DNA of 64,000 nt from Devosia oryzisoli (GCF_014837245.1 NZ_JACYFU010000002.1:1-64000); one strand, 5' to 3'; shown: positions 1-9,283, counted from the stretch's first letter. Notes: generated from the letters alone by a model not told the origin. Program-made: numbers and translations.

Positions 1-75
1 TGGTCGACCGCCTGAAGTCCTCTGCATTGAGGAAGTCCCCCTGAGGGCAACCTGAGTAGGCCCGAGGACGGGCCG

Positions 76-363
76 CTAAATAACCTCGATATCGTAGCCT
101 CGAAACTTAAAAGCAGCCCTTATGTTCCCAATGATCCGTGCACGATCCAAATCCTCAATTCGCACGACGTGATTTGGGGCATCCCAAGCCGAGATCGTAT
201 TGGTGTAAATGACAAGGCCACTTGGTCCCGCCAATACCTCAGAGTCGATCTGCATGGATTTCTGACCCTCTGTATACTGAACACCAGTTCTGCCAAGAAC
301 TTCCACGCGATAGCCCTCGCTGCTCTCGATTACATTTGGACGTGGCGTGTTGAATATGGTCAT
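76..363 (-). CDS. Small hypothetical protein, possibly an Imm74-like immunity protein
   Basis: This 95-aa protein has no signal peptide, membrane segment or catalytic motif that I can see. The open frame extends upstream to 531, but that extension is rich in Arg and Pro and looks non-coding, so I start at the ATG at 361-363 (MTIFNTPRPN). The body runs through EGYRVEVLGRTGVQYTEG, a stretch containing SGLVIYTNTISAWD, and a C-terminal IIGNIRAAFKFRGYDIEV. That pattern of short strands, a central W and a terminal helix reminds me of the Imm74 immunity family, but this is recollection only. No toxin gene is visible beside it; its neighbour is a truncated efflux gene, so it may be an orphan. Confidence 0.55.
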   Translation of the reverse strand: MTIFNTPRPNVIESSEGYRVEVLGRTGVQYTEGQKSMQIDSEVLAGPSGLVIYTNTISAWDAPNHVVRIEDLDRARIIGNIRAAFKFRGYDIEVI

Positions 364-648
364 GGAGCGAGGACCGAACCCCTTGAGGTCGTGACGTAGG
401 ATGCTGTTTCCATCTTGCTTAAGTGGCCTTCGCTGGCAAGGAAGCTGTGGCCGCTCGAAGGAGAATGTCGGGTTTTGGCAAGCAATCTTTCTAGGCCTAC
501 GACCGCAATGGGGTCGATTGTTGACCGGCAACCTCGGGGTGGGAAGCGGAACGTCGGCTTAGAGACAGTTTAGCGGAGAAACAGACGTAATTCTTTGTCA
601 CTGATAAGGTTGGGCCGAGACGGTACGCTCAACCGTCCCAGCCCGCGT

Positions 649-1203
649 TCAGGTCTCCTTCCTGCGTCGCAGGATGAGGGTGAAGAAGACCGGAACGAAG
701 AAGATGCCGAGCAGAGTGCCGGCTAGTGTGCCGCCCATAACCCCGATGCCGATTGAGTTTTGCGCTCCCGAACCGGCACCGGTGGCGGTGGCCAGCGGCA
801 GGACGCCGAGCAGGAAGGCAAGCGAGGTCATGACGATCGGACGAATACGGAGGCGAGCGGCTTCAAGGATAGCCTCAAGCACCGTCCGCCCCTGGTCCCG
901 CAGTTCGCGTGCGAACTCTACGATGAGGATCGCATTCTTTGCCGCGAGACCCATTGTGGTGAGGAGGCCCACCTTGAAGTAGACGTCATTGCTCTGCCCG
1001 AAGAGGTAGGCTGCAAGCAGGGCGCCGGCGACGCCGACGGGAACGGCCAAAATGACTGAGATCGGGATCAGCCAGCTCTCATAGAGCGCGGCAAGGCAGA
1101 GGAAGACGACGAGGATCGAGACGCCATAGAGCAGGATGGCCTGCGAGCCCGAGAGCCGTTCCTGATAGGAGAGGCCCGACCGGATATTCAGTGCCCACCC
1201 GAC
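649..1203 (-). pseudogene. RND multidrug efflux permease, 3' stump (AcrB/MexB type)
   Basis: Only the last 185 or so codons of an inner-membrane RND pump of about 1,050 residues remain. The open frame starts just inside the TAA at 1204-1206 and reads [13 protein letters not shown], then [68 protein letters not shown] and [15 protein letters not shown]. This is the canonical order of the last membrane segments of AcrB-type pumps. The periplasmic docking domains and the proton-relay segment in the first half are absent, so it cannot be a working pump. The fragment ends 9 bp from the stop of the PHP gene on the same strand, which marks a deletion or rearrangement junction. A start at 1050 would give 133 aa, but there is no sign it is a gene in its own right. 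Confidence 0.9.
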
Positions 1204-1212
1204 TTATTCAAG

Positions 1213-2295
1213 CTAAAACGACGGATCGAAGTTGAAATAGATCGGGTTGGACAGCGCCACCATGTTCTGGCTCAACGCCATCGAATTGGGCACTTCGGGG
1301 TAAGGCGCCTGCGGCCCCATCACCTCCACGCGATAATAGGTCCATTCGTCAGCATGTGGACTGTCGACGAAACGCGCCGTGCGCGTCACTGCATCGGTGA
1401 AAATGGTGGCGAATTCGCTGCGGTTCCTGATGATCCGCACCTCATAATTCGCCCGGGGGATCCCGCCCTCCGACAAGCGGACTTCAAACGTCACCGGACC
1501 GCCGGAGGGCATGACATTGTCACCCATCGTCGTCTCGAACCGTCCATCGCCATCGCAATCGGCGACCAGTTCCACGCGCGGATTGTACGGATTGGAGCTG
1601 ATGGAGGCTCTGCCGTGTTTCAGCGCCTGCAGAAGCGCCGCCTTCGACCGCTCGGCCGCAAAAACCCAGGTCGTGGGCGTGCCCACATAATTGCCTGTTG
1701 CTTCTCTGGTCAGCGGGCCGATCAGCGCCGGGTCGTCCGGCATGCCATGGTGATTATCGCTGCCACCGCGCGCCCCGATCATGCGTCCGGACAGCAACTG
1801 GTCGTCCCAGATGCGCACGCTAGCCACGTTCTTGGGCCAGACGCTAGTGTTCCAGATTTCGACCGAATCCGCGAGGTCGAAGGAAAAACCGTAGTGGTTC
1901 TTATGGTTCGGATGATTGGCCGACCAGTGGATGCCAAGCTCTTGCTTGAGCTTCAGAAGGTTCCAGTCCCGCGCATTGCGCGCATCGAAAACACGCTGGT
2001 GGTCATAGGGTTCGGCCGCCAAAATATTGACGTGCCCCCGCGGCGCCGTGAGTTCGGCGCCATAGAACAGCAGAACAAGATCCGACCTGTATTCGGGATC
2101 AACCCAAGTGTGCTGCGCCACGGCACCCTGCACATGCACGTCGTGATCCGTGATCGCCAGATAGTCAAAACCCATACGCTCCGCAAAACGGATGATCCGA
2201 GAGGGCGTGTTGTTCGTGCTGTCGGTCGAGTGGCAGGAATGCATGTGCCAATCGCCCTTGAGCCAGATGCCGGATTGCTGGGGTGAAACCGTCAT
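1213..2295 (-). CDS. PHP-domain metallohydrolase (CehA/McbA-like)
   Basis: This 360-aa protein carries the metal-binding motifs of PHP phosphoesterases: HMHSCHSTDS at residues 17-26, AITDHDVH near 46-53, SANHPNHKN near 149 and GSDNHHG near 198. The spacing fits the CehA/McbA branch, whose members hydrolyse phosphoesters or carbamate-type esters at a two- or three-metal centre. No signal peptide is visible, so it is probably cytoplasmic. The last 120 residues look like a beta-rich extension. The gene diverges from a LacI regulator beside a sugar-type ABC operon, suggesting a role in handling an imported phosphorylated or esterified sugar; that is inference. Its 3' end abuts the RND stump. Confidence 0.8.
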   Translation of the reverse strand: MTVSPQQSGIWLKGDWHMHSCHSTDSTNNTPSRIIRFAERMGFDYLAITDHDVHVQGAVAQHTWVDPEYRSDLVLLFYGAELTAPRGHVNILAAEPYDHQRVFDARNARDWNLLKLKQELGIHWSANHPNHKNHYGFSFDLADSVEIWNTSVWPKNVASVRIWDDQLLSGRMIGARGGSDNHHGMPDDPALIGPLTREATGNYVGTPTTWVFAAERSKAALLQALKHGRASISSNPYNPRVELVADCDGDGRFETTMGDNVMPSGGPVTFEVRLSEGGIPRANYEVRIIRNRSEFATIFTDAVTRTARFVDSPHADEWTYYRVEVMGPQAPYPEVPNSMALSQNMVALSNPIYFNFDPSF

Positions 2296-2623
2296 TGTTC
2301 ACCGCAACGCCGGGGTGAAAATCGAAAAGACCTTGCGCGCTCGCTTAAGAGGGCGAGCTTGCGGTTCAGCTTGGCGATACGAGGCATTTGGATCACTCAG
2401 TTGCGCGAGAGGGTCTGGCGATATGCGGCCCATCTCGCCGTCAGGGTATGATGATTCGAGAGCAAAGGCGGCCGGACTCCGGCCGGGATCGCAAATACGC
2501 GTCGGTTCCTCGATTGACCAAAGGCGTTCTGCCCACGATATAAAATGCGTGCCGGAACAGGGCTGGCTGTGGGTCGACCCGCGGCGGACCGAGGGGACTG
2601 GTTCGGGGACTGTGCGAGAATCG
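2296..2623. other. Divergent promoter region between PHP hydrolase and LacI regulator
   Basis: These 328 bp separate two divergently transcribed genes and should hold both promoters. The LacI frame stays open through it, but the amino-acid composition is not protein-like and the helix-turn-helix begins only after 2624. A perfect 7-bp inverted repeat with one central base lies at 2470-2484 (GGCCGGA C TCCGGCC) and could be an operator or a small hairpin. I see no convincing sigma-70 boxes. Confidence 0.5.
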
Positions 2624-3670
2624 ATGGCGCGAGGCGCGGGAAAAGTGGGGATTAAGGACGTCGCCGGAGCGGCAGACGTCTCCGTTTCCACCGTCTCGCA
2701 TGTGCTCAACGGCACCGCGCCGATCTCGGCGGAAGTGCGGGCGCGCGTGCTCGACGCTGCCAGCGACCTCGGCTATCTCGCCAAGCGCCGTGAAAAGGCG
2801 GCAATCGCGGTCATCCGCAGCATCCTGCTTGCCGTGCCCAGCGATACGCTGCCGCACAGCCAATACAACCTCTTCTCCTGGACGCTGCTCAGCACGCTGA
2901 TGCGCGAGTGCGAACGCCGCTCCATCCGCGTGGTGCCGCTGGAAGTGGACAATCCCGTTGTCGATGCCGCGCAGCTGGTTGCCGAAGCGCGGGCGCAGGA
3001 TGTGGATGGCATCCTGCTGCTCAACGAGGACCGGCCCGACCTTTTGGCGGAGATCGCGCAGTCCGGCATCCCCGCCGTGCTGATGAACGGCGAAGACCAG
3101 GAAATGCAGATCGACAGCGTGACGCCTGGCAACCGGTTCGCCGCCCGCTATGCCACCAACTGGTTGATCTCGCAGGGCCATCGCAACATCCTGCACCTGA
3201 CATGGGAAGGTAGAAGCACGATCCGTCGCCGGCGCGACGGTTTTCTCGACGCCTTCCGCGCCAACGGCCTCTCGCTCGAAACAGCCTATATTCACCACGC
3301 TGCGGGCTATTTGCCGGAGATGGGGGCCGAAGCGATCCGGCGCTGGGTCGACAAGCACCAGGGACTGGGCGGCATCACCGCGGTCTTCTGCGCCGCCGAC
3401 AATTTGGCGCTGGGCGTCATGACGGCCCTGCAGCAGGATGGCTTTTCCATGCCAAGGGATCTCTCGATCGTCGGGTTCGACGGCGTTGCGCTGGGTGAAT
3501 TCGTGTCTCCCAGCCTCACCACGGTCAGCGTGCCGCTCGACCATATCGGCCTGTCGGCACTGCACCTGCTCGAGCAGCGCATCGTCAATGCTGCCGCGCA
3601 GCCCCCGGCGCACCGGCTGGAGCTGGGTTGCCGGCTGACGGTGCGCAAGAGCGTTCGCGTACTCACCTGA
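2624..3670 (+). CDS. LacI-family transcriptional regulator
   Basis: This is a 348-aa LacI/GalR-type repressor. The N-terminal helix-turn-helix is clear (GIKDVAGAADVSVSTVSHVL, residues 9-28), followed by the hinge-helix region and a periplasmic-binding-protein-like effector domain. The hallmarks VDGILLLN, NRFAARYATNWLISQGHRNI, FCAADNLALGVM and LSIVGFDGVALGEFVSPSLT are in the usual order. The open frame extends to 2192, but the ATG at 2624 places the HTH at the usual distance from the N-terminus. The gene diverges from the PHP hydrolase and converges on the ROK regulator with only 3 bp between stops. It probably responds to a sugar and controls the PHP gene, the ABC operon, or both. Confidence 0.92.
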   Translation: MARGAGKVGIKDVAGAADVSVSTVSHVLNGTAPISAEVRARVLDAASDLGYLAKRREKAAIAVIRSILLAVPSDTLPHSQYNLFSWTLLSTLMRECERRSIRVVPLEVDNPVVDAAQLVAEARAQDVDGILLLNEDRPDLLAEIAQSGIPAVLMNGEDQEMQIDSVTPGNRFAARYATNWLISQGHRNILHLTWEGRSTIRRRRDGFLDAFRANGLSLETAYIHHAAGYLPEMGAEAIRRWVDKHQGLGGITAVFCAADNLALGVMTALQQDGFSMPRDLSIVGFDGVALGEFVSPSLTTVSVPLDHIGLSALHLLEQRIVNAAAQPPAHRLELGCRLTVRKSVRVLT

Positions 3671-3673
3671 GCC

Positions 3674-4885
3674 TCAGCCCGCGGGCAGCGGGCCGAAGAG
3701 TTCATCGAGCAAGGACTGGTGCGCGGTCTCCACGGCTCCCAGCAGGCCGGCGCGGCTGCCGGCGCTGCTGCGCACGACCGCCACCGGCCGCATCCAACTC
3801 GTCTCGACATGCACGCGCACCCTGTCGATGAACTCGGTGCGCGCGCCGATGCTGCCGCCAAAGACCACCATCTCCATGTCGAGCAGAGCCAGCGCCGACA
3901 CGACCCCCTGCGCCACGAAACGCGCCGCTTCATTGAGAGCGGCGGCGGCTGCAGGATGACCTGCTGTCGCAGCGTCGAAGATGTCCCGCACCGAGTGCTC
4001 GGTTTCGCCGCCCAGGGAGACGTAATGATCGCGGATTCCTGCTTCGCCCACGCGCCGCTCGAGCGGGGCAAGACCTTTTGCCTGGAGGCCCCAGAGAGGC
4101 AGGTAGCCGAGTTCGCCGCCACCGCCAAAGGCGCCGCGCACGAGACGCCCCTCAACCGCCAGGGCGCCGCCGATGCCCGTCCCCAGGCCCACGAACAGGA
4201 CGTTTCCACAGTTGCAGGCCGTGCCATGCGCCATCTCGGCGACCAAGGCGAGGTTGACGTCGTTTTCCAGTCGCACCGTTGCGCCCATGCTTGCCTGAAG
4301 CGGATCGCGAAAGGATAGTCCTTCTATGCCCGGAAGATTGCCGGCCAGCGTCAGCCGCCCGTCCTGCGGATCGACCGCCGCCGGAATGCCCACCACCGCC
4401 TGGCGCAGGTGAAAGCGGGGAACGCCGGCATCCCGGCAAAGAGTGTCTGCGAGCGCACTGATCTGGGCGATCAGGCGCGGCGGCCCGCCGCGGTCGGTGG
4501 GTTCGGCGCGTTCTGCCAAAACCCTGCCCCGCAAATCGAGAAGGGCCGCGGCCACCTTGGTCCCGCCCACATCGACGCCCAGCCCGACGGCGGCACGGTC
4601 TCGCAGGGCATAAAGCAGGTCGGAGCGCCCCGGGACACCTTTCAGGCTCCCGCTGACCTCCACCAGCCCCCGCGTTTCAAGACCCGCCAGAAGGTCCGAT
4701 GTGGCTTGGCGCGACAGCCCCAGCTTGCGGGCCAGGGCCGGCCGCTGGATGCCATCACAGGCCATCAGGCACTCAACGAGGGGGCGTAAGTAACCAGGCT
4801 GTGAATTTTTATTCTGCGGCCGAATGCCTGTTCCACCTGAAAGCCGCGCCACCCTAGAGCGTTGATGCACCAGAGAATCTTCCAT
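3674..4885 (-). CDS. ROK-family transcriptional regulator (NagC/XylR type)
   Basis: This 403-aa protein has an N-terminal winged HTH (RPALARKLGLSRQATSDLLA) and a ROK sugar-kinase-like domain opening with GVDVGGTKVAAALLDLRGRV, followed by VVGIPAAVD and GLGTGIGGALAVEGRLVRGA. The Cys-rich zinc motif after the GELG segment that most ROK members keep is missing (GGGGELGYLPLWGLQAKGLA), so sugar or zinc binding may differ. I chose the ATG at 4883-4885 because GGAG lies 7 bases upstream; an in-frame codon at 4921 has no such site. It diverges from the peptide-type ABC operon and is the likeliest local regulator of it. Confidence 0.9.
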   Translation of the reverse strand: MEDSLVHQRSRVARLSGGTGIRPQNKNSQPGYLRPLVECLMACDGIQRPALARKLGLSRQATSDLLAGLETRGLVEVSGSLKGVPGRSDLLYALRDRAAVGLGVDVGGTKVAAALLDLRGRVLAERAEPTDRGGPPRLIAQISALADTLCRDAGVPRFHLRQAVVGIPAAVDPQDGRLTLAGNLPGIEGLSFRDPLQASMGATVRLENDVNLALVAEMAHGTACNCGNVLFVGLGTGIGGALAVEGRLVRGAFGGGGELGYLPLWGLQAKGLAPLERRVGEAGIRDHYVSLGGETEHSVRDIFDAATAGHPAAAAALNEAARFVAQGVVSALALLDMEMVVFGGSIGARTEFIDRVRVHVETSWMRPVAVVRSSAGSRAGLLGAVETAHQSLLDELFGPLPAG

Positions 4886-4933
4886 ACTAGCTCCGTCAAA
4901 AATACCCTCTGGCACACACAAATCATCGATCGT

Positions 4934-4945
4934 GAAAATCTTTTC
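4934..4945. promoter_or_regulatory. Candidate ROK operator, site 1
   Basis: GAAAATCTTTTC is a perfect 5-bp inverted repeat in the AT-richer gap between the divergent ROK regulator and the binding-protein gene. A related GAAAATATTTTT lies 129 bp downstream. Symmetric A/T-rich sites are common for NagC/XylR regulators, but assignment to this protein is inference. Confidence 0.35.
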
Positions 4946-5062
4946 GTATTGCTTCGGCCGTTGATGAAAGCAAGGATGCTGGAGTACAGGCTGAAATCAA
5001 GCGAATTCTGGGATAAAGATGCCGCAGAACTTGCAGCCTGCCGAGGAGGAGCGGACGTTAAT

Positions 5063-5074
5063 GAAAATATTTTT
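5063..5074. promoter_or_regulatory. Candidate ROK operator, site 2
   Basis: GAAAATATTTTT matches site 1 at 10 of 12 positions and sits 73 bp before the ATG of the binding-protein gene. Two sites 129 bp apart would allow repression by looping. The symmetry of this copy is imperfect. Confidence 0.3.
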
Positions 5075-5146
5075 GGCGTACGTTACCGGAGTTTTACGCA
5101 GTTGCCGACATGCGGGAGCATGGCAGAGGCTGAAAAGGGGAGAGAG

Positions 5147-7054
5147 ATGAAGACCAGAAAGTGGGTTGCGCGCATAGCGCTGGCAGCCGTTTCAACGGCG
5201 GCGTTGACGGTGTCGGCCTGGGCATTCCAGGAATCGCCGATGCTCAAGGAAATGGTGGACGCGGGCAGCTTGCCGCCTGTCGACGAGCGCCTGCCAGCCA
5301 ACCCGACGGTGGTCGAGGCGATCGAGGTGGGCCAGTATGGCGGCACCTGGCACCGCGCCTATAGCGGCCCCGGCGATCGCTGGGGGCCGACCAAGCTCAT
5401 GGAAGAGCGCGTGCTCAAATGGTCTGCCGACGCCAATGGCGAGGCCGTCCTCAAGCCCGGCTATATCGAGAGCTACTCGGTCAACGACACTTCGACGGAA
5501 TTCACCTTCACCCTGCTCGATGGCCTCAAGTGGTCCGATGGCGAGCCGGTGACGACCGAGGACGTGGAGTTCTGGTACAAGGACGTGTTCCTCAACACCG
5601 ACATCGTGCCCAATATCGATCCCACCTTCGCGCCCGGTGGCAAGCCGATGGAAGTCGAGATCCAGGACGAGCGCACGTTCACAGTCAAGTTCGCGCAGCC
5701 CTATGTCTATTTCCTGCAGATCCTGGCCAAGGATTCCACCGGCGAGCCGAGCCTCGACCGCCCGAGCTTCGTGTTCCCCAAGCACTATCTGAGCCAGTAC
5801 AACAATCACTACGCCAGTGACGAAGAACTGGCTGCGGGCGCCAAGAAGTTCAACGTCGCCAAGTGGACCGATCTCTGGGGTTCCAAGGGCGCCGCGACCG
5901 CCTGGTGGGCCAATCCCGATCTGCCCGTGCTGACGGCCTGGAAGATCGAAACGCCGGCCCCGGCGGAAACCGTGACCATGGTGCGCAACCCCTACTATTA
6001 TGCGGTCGACCAGGAGGGGAACCAGCTTCCCTATATCGATCGGATCGATCACCGGCTCTACCAGGACCCGGAAACCCTGAACCTTATGGTTGCCCAGGGG
6101 CAGATCGACATGCAGGCCCGCGGCATGACGCTCGACAACTACACCTTCTACAAGGAGAACGAGGACCGCGGGAACTACCACGTGGTTGCTGGCCGCGACG
6201 CCAATGTCTGGTCCATCGTGCCCAACCAGACGGTGACGGACGAGGTGCTGCGCACCCTCTTCCAGAACCCGGACTTCCGCCATGCCCTGTCCGTTGCCGT
6301 CGATCGCGAGGCAATCATCGAGTTGACGCAGTCAGGCCTGGCGTTCCCGGTGCAGACGGCGCCGGTTCAAGGTTCTCCCTACTACAAGGAAGAGCTGGCG
6401 ACGCACTGGGCCGAATATGATCCGGACGAAGCCGACAGCCTGCTCGACGCGGCCGGCCTGTCCGAACGCGATGGCGAAGGGTTCCGCCTGCGGCCCGACG
6501 GGCAGCGCCTGACGCTGACCATCGAAGCCAACGACGCGGCCCACGCCAAGACGCTGGAAATTCTCGCCGATATGTTCGCCGATGTCGGGATCGAGCTGTT
6601 GCCGCGGATCATCGATCGCACGCAGTGGGACAACAATCGCGACAACAATGACTTCCAGCTGCAATGGATGGCCTTCGACCGGCTCACCTACGTGCCGGCG
6701 GATCCGCGCCTCATGCTGGGCAGCCAGTCCTTCGGCAACGAGTACTTCAAGTGGTACCAGACCGAAGGCGAGAGCGGCATGGAGCCGCCTGAAGGCAGCC
6801 CTGTCCTTGCCATGTTCGACGCTTGGGACGAAGCATCCCAGGCCAAGAATCTCGAAGACGCGGATGCCGCCGTCAACGAGATGATCTCAGACTTCGTCAA
6901 CGCCGGCTACATCATCGGCGTCTATGGCGGCGGTACCGTGGTCACCATCGTGGCGAACGACATGCACAACGTTCAAGAGGACCTCGTTCAGGACGACATC
7001 TTCCGCGGCGTGGGCATCGCGCGCACGCAGCAGTTCTGGCTCGGTCAGGAATAG
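5147..7054 (+). CDS. ABC transporter substrate-binding protein, SBP_bac_5 family (long, probably oligosaccharide)
   Basis: This 635-aa exported protein starts at the ATG behind a GGGGAGAGAG ribosome site. Its signal peptide is MKTRKWVARIALAAVSTA followed by a small-residue cleavage region. The mature part shows the oligopeptide/nickel-binding-protein fold: GQYGGTWHRAYSG, SYSVNDTSTEFTFTLLDGLK, WSDGEPVTTEDVEFWYKDV, NPYYYAVDQEGNQLPYID and a C-terminal lobe with DFRHALSVAVDREAI. It is about 100 residues longer than DppA. Long family-5 binding proteins beside glycoside hydrolases often bind oligosaccharides rather than peptides, and here a fucosidase-like gene lies in the same array, so a sugar ligand is likely. 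It heads a run of colinear genes reaching to 16665. Confidence 0.9.
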   Translation: MKTRKWVARIALAAVSTAALTVSAWAFQESPMLKEMVDAGSLPPVDERLPANPTVVEAIEVGQYGGTWHRAYSGPGDRWGPTKLMEERVLKWSADANGEAVLKPGYIESYSVNDTSTEFTFTLLDGLKWSDGEPVTTEDVEFWYKDVFLNTDIVPNIDPTFAPGGKPMEVEIQDERTFTVKFAQPYVYFLQILAKDSTGEPSLDRPSFVFPKHYLSQYNNHYASDEELAAGAKKFNVAKWTDLWGSKGAATAWWANPDLPVLTAWKIETPAPAETVTMVRNPYYYAVDQEGNQLPYIDRIDHRLYQDPETLNLMVAQGQIDMQARGMTLDNYTFYKENEDRGNYHVVAGRDANVWSIVPNQTVTDEVLRTLFQNPDFRHALSVAVDREAIIELTQSGLAFPVQTAPVQGSPYYKEELATHWAEYDPDEADSLLDAAGLSERDGEGFRLRPDGQRLTLTIEANDAAHAKTLEILADMFADVGIELLPRIIDRTQWDNNRDNNDFQLQWMAFDRLTYVPADPRLMLGSQSFGNEYFKWYQTEGESGMEPPEGSPVLAMFDAWDEASQAKNLEDADAAVNEMISDFVNAGYIIGVYGGGTVVTIVANDMHNVQEDLVQDDIFRGVGIARTQQFWLGQE

Positions 7055-7068
7055 TCCACCAAGCCCTG

Positions 7069-7097
7069 CCCGGAGCCGCCCGTCGTGTGGCTCCGGG
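7069..7097 (+). promoter_or_regulatory. Stem-loop between binding-protein and permease genes
   Basis: CCCGGAGCC at 7069-7077 and GGCTCCGGG at 7089-7097 form a perfect 9-bp stem with an 11-nt loop, 14 bp after the stop codon. No U-tract follows, so it is more likely a 3'-end stabiliser or attenuator that keeps binding-protein mRNA in excess than a full terminator. Confidence 0.7.
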
Positions 7098-7148
7098 TTC
7101 TGACGTGTCTCCGGCCGGATCAACCGGGTTGGGGGGAGGAATACCAGC

Positions 7149-8135
7149 ATGATCGCCTTCATCCTTCGGCGGGCCCTCCTGGCCATCCCGACGCTGATCT
7201 TCATTTCGTTCATCGCCTTCGTCATCATCCAGCTGCCGCCGGGCGACTACATCACCGCCTATGCTGCCGAGCTGCGGCACCAGGGCGAATACATCACCGA
7301 GGCGCAGGAAGCGGCGATGCGCGCCCAATATGGGCTCAACGATCCGCTGGTCGTCCAATACTGGCGCTGGATCAGCAACATCGTGCTGCACGGCGATTTC
7401 GGCTATTCGCTGCAGTGGAACGCGCCGGTCTCGAGCCTCATCTGGGATCGGCTGGCGATCACGCTCGCCATTTCCACGCTGAGCCTCGTCTTCACCTGGA
7501 TCATCGCCATTCCCGTCGGTGTCTACTCGGCGACCCGGCAATATTCCGTGCTCGATTACGTGTTCACGGTGTTCGGGTTCCTCGGAAAGGGCATTCCCGA
7601 TTTCCTGCTCGCGCTCATCCTGCTCTGGATCAGCTTCGTCTATCTCAACCTCAACGTGGGCGGCCTGTTCTCGCCCCAGTTCCAGTCGGCGCCCTGGAGC
7701 GTGGCCAAGGTCATCGACCTTCTACAGCACATCTGGATCCCGCTGGTGGTGCTGGCGACAGGGGGCGCGGCCGGGCTGATCCGCGTCATGCGCGCCAACA
7801 TGCTCGACGAACTGGGCAAGCCCTATGTCGAAACGGCCTATGCGCAGGGCCTGAGCGAAAGCCGGGTGGTCTGGAGCTATCCGGTCCGCGTCGCGCTCAA
7901 CCCGTTCATCTCAACGGTCGGCTGGGCGCTGCCGGCACTCTTTTCGGGGGACATCATCACGGCCGTGGTGCTCAACCTGCCCACGACGGGCCCGCTGCTG
8001 CTGCAGGCCCTCAAGATGCAAGACATGTATCTGGCCGGCAGCTTCATCCTCGTTCTCAGCGTCTTCACCGTTATCGGCACGCTGATCTCCGACATCCTCC
8101 TGGCGTGGTTCGATCCGCGCATCCGGTACGCGTGA
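7149..8135 (+). CDS. ABC transporter permease, DppB/OppB type
   Basis: This 328-aa inner-membrane protein begins with a membrane segment (FILRRALLAIPTLIFISFIA) and continues with PPGDYITAYAAELR and LNDPLVVQYWRWISNIVLHG, typical of DppB. The EAA-like cytoplasmic loop that docks the ATPases is visible as NMLDELGKPYVETAYAQGLS around residues 218-237. About six membrane spans are apparent. It is the first permease subunit of the importer and lies 10 bp ahead of its partner. A leader ORF over the preceding 90 bp is not apparent. Confidence 0.93.
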   Translation: MIAFILRRALLAIPTLIFISFIAFVIIQLPPGDYITAYAAELRHQGEYITEAQEAAMRAQYGLNDPLVVQYWRWISNIVLHGDFGYSLQWNAPVSSLIWDRLAITLAISTLSLVFTWIIAIPVGVYSATRQYSVLDYVFTVFGFLGKGIPDFLLALILLWISFVYLNLNVGGLFSPQFQSAPWSVAKVIDLLQHIWIPLVVLATGGAAGLIRVMRANMLDELGKPYVETAYAQGLSESRVVWSYPVRVALNPFISTVGWALPALFSGDIITAVVLNLPTTGPLLLQALKMQDMYLAGSFILVLSVFTVIGTLISDILLAWFDPRIRYA

Positions 8136-8145
8136 GGCACCATCC

Positions 8146-9279
8146 ATGACCGACCAGACCCTCCCGGCCGCTGCGCCTCAGTCGGCCGCCCGTCAGGAAG
8201 ATCTTTATACCGCCAAGCCGTGGCAACTGGTGTGGCGCCGCTTTACCAAGCACACGCTCGCCGTCATCTCGCTCTGGTTCCTCGGCATCATCATCGTCGC
8301 GGCCATCTTCGCGGACATGGTGGCGCCCTACGATCCGTTCGAGGTCCAGCGGCTGCGCACGCTCGCTCCTCCCACGGGCATACACCTGTTTCACGAGGGC
8401 CAGTTCGTGGGCCCGTTCGTCTATGGCCTCAAGCGCGAACGCGACCCCGAAACCGCCCGAGTGCATTTCGAGGACGATCTCGAGAAGGTGCTGCCCATCC
8501 AGCTCTTTTATGCCGGGGACGACTACAATTTCTTCGGACTGTTCAAGTCCAACATCCACCTTTTCGGCATCGACGATCGGCGCAACCAGATCAACCTGAT
8601 CGGCACCGATGATCTGGGGCGGGACGTGTTCTCGCGCCTTATGCACGGCGCCCGGGTCAGCCTCTCGGCCGGGCTCGTCGGCGTGGCCTTCGCCTTCGTG
8701 CTGGGCCTGACGCTGGGCTCGATCTCCGGGTATTTCGGCGGCTGGATCGACAGTTCGATCCAGCGATTGATGGAGTTCATCCGCTCCATCCCCACCATTC
8801 CGCTCTGGATGGGTCTCGCTGCGGCGCTCCCCATCGCCTGGGACCCGCTGTTCGTCTACGTGCTGATCACGCTGATCCTGGCACTGATCGGCTGGACGCA
8901 CCTGGCGCGCGTGGTCCGCGGACAGTTCTTCGCCATCCGCAACGAGGACTATGTGCTCGCCGCACGGCTCGCTGGCGCCTCGGAATACCGCATCATCACC
9001 AAGCATATGTTGCCCTCGATGACCTCCTACATCATCGCGGCGCTGACCCTGGCCGTGCCCGACATGATCCTGGGCGAAACCGCGCTCAGCTTCCTCGGCC
9101 TCGGCCTTCGGCCGCCGGTGGTCAGCTGGGGTGTGCTGCTGCAGGACGCGCAGAACCTGCGCTCCATTTCCATGGCCCCCTGGCTGCTTGCGCCGGGCGC
9201 TGCGGTGGTTCTCACCGTCCTCGCCTTCAATTTCCTCGGTGATGGCCTGCGCGACGCGGCCGACCCCTATGGACAATAG
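8146..9279 (+). CDS. ABC transporter permease, DppC/OppC type with long periplasmic insertion
   Basis: This 377-aa partner permease has a first membrane segment near residues 39-60 (LWFLGIIIVAAIFADMVAPY) and the DppC hallmarks GTDDLGRDVFSRLMHGAR, ARLAGASEYRIITKHMLPS (EAA loop) and LGETALSFLGLGLRPP. Between the first span and the GTDDLGRD segment there is an insertion of roughly 80 residues (about 65-145), much longer than in dipeptide permeases. It probably faces the periplasm and may contact the enlarged binding protein. Such extended DppC proteins go with long family-5 binding proteins thought to carry sugars. Confidence 0.92.
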   Translation: MTDQTLPAAAPQSAARQEDLYTAKPWQLVWRRFTKHTLAVISLWFLGIIIVAAIFADMVAPYDPFEVQRLRTLAPPTGIHLFHEGQFVGPFVYGLKRERDPETARVHFEDDLEKVLPIQLFYAGDDYNFFGLFKSNIHLFGIDDRRNQINLIGTDDLGRDVFSRLMHGARVSLSAGLVGVAFAFVLGLTLGSISGYFGGWIDSSIQRLMEFIRSIPTIPLWMGLAAALPIAWDPLFVYVLITLILALIGWTHLARVVRGQFFAIRNEDYVLAARLAGASEYRIITKHMLPSMTSYIIAALTLAVPDMILGETALSFLGLGLRPPVVSWGVLLQDAQNLRSISMAPWLLAPGAAVVLTVLAFNFLGDGLRDAADPYGQ

Positions 9280-9283
9280 ACCC

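Noticed and set aside
1354..2286. 310-aa frame opposite the PHP gene
   Set aside because: It is the antisense shadow of a well-conserved gene at high GC and has no recognisable motif.
2192..2623. N-terminal 144-residue extension of the LacI regulator
   Set aside because: The frame is open but lacks protein-like composition, covers the divergent promoter and would put the HTH far from the N-terminus, unlike any LacI member.
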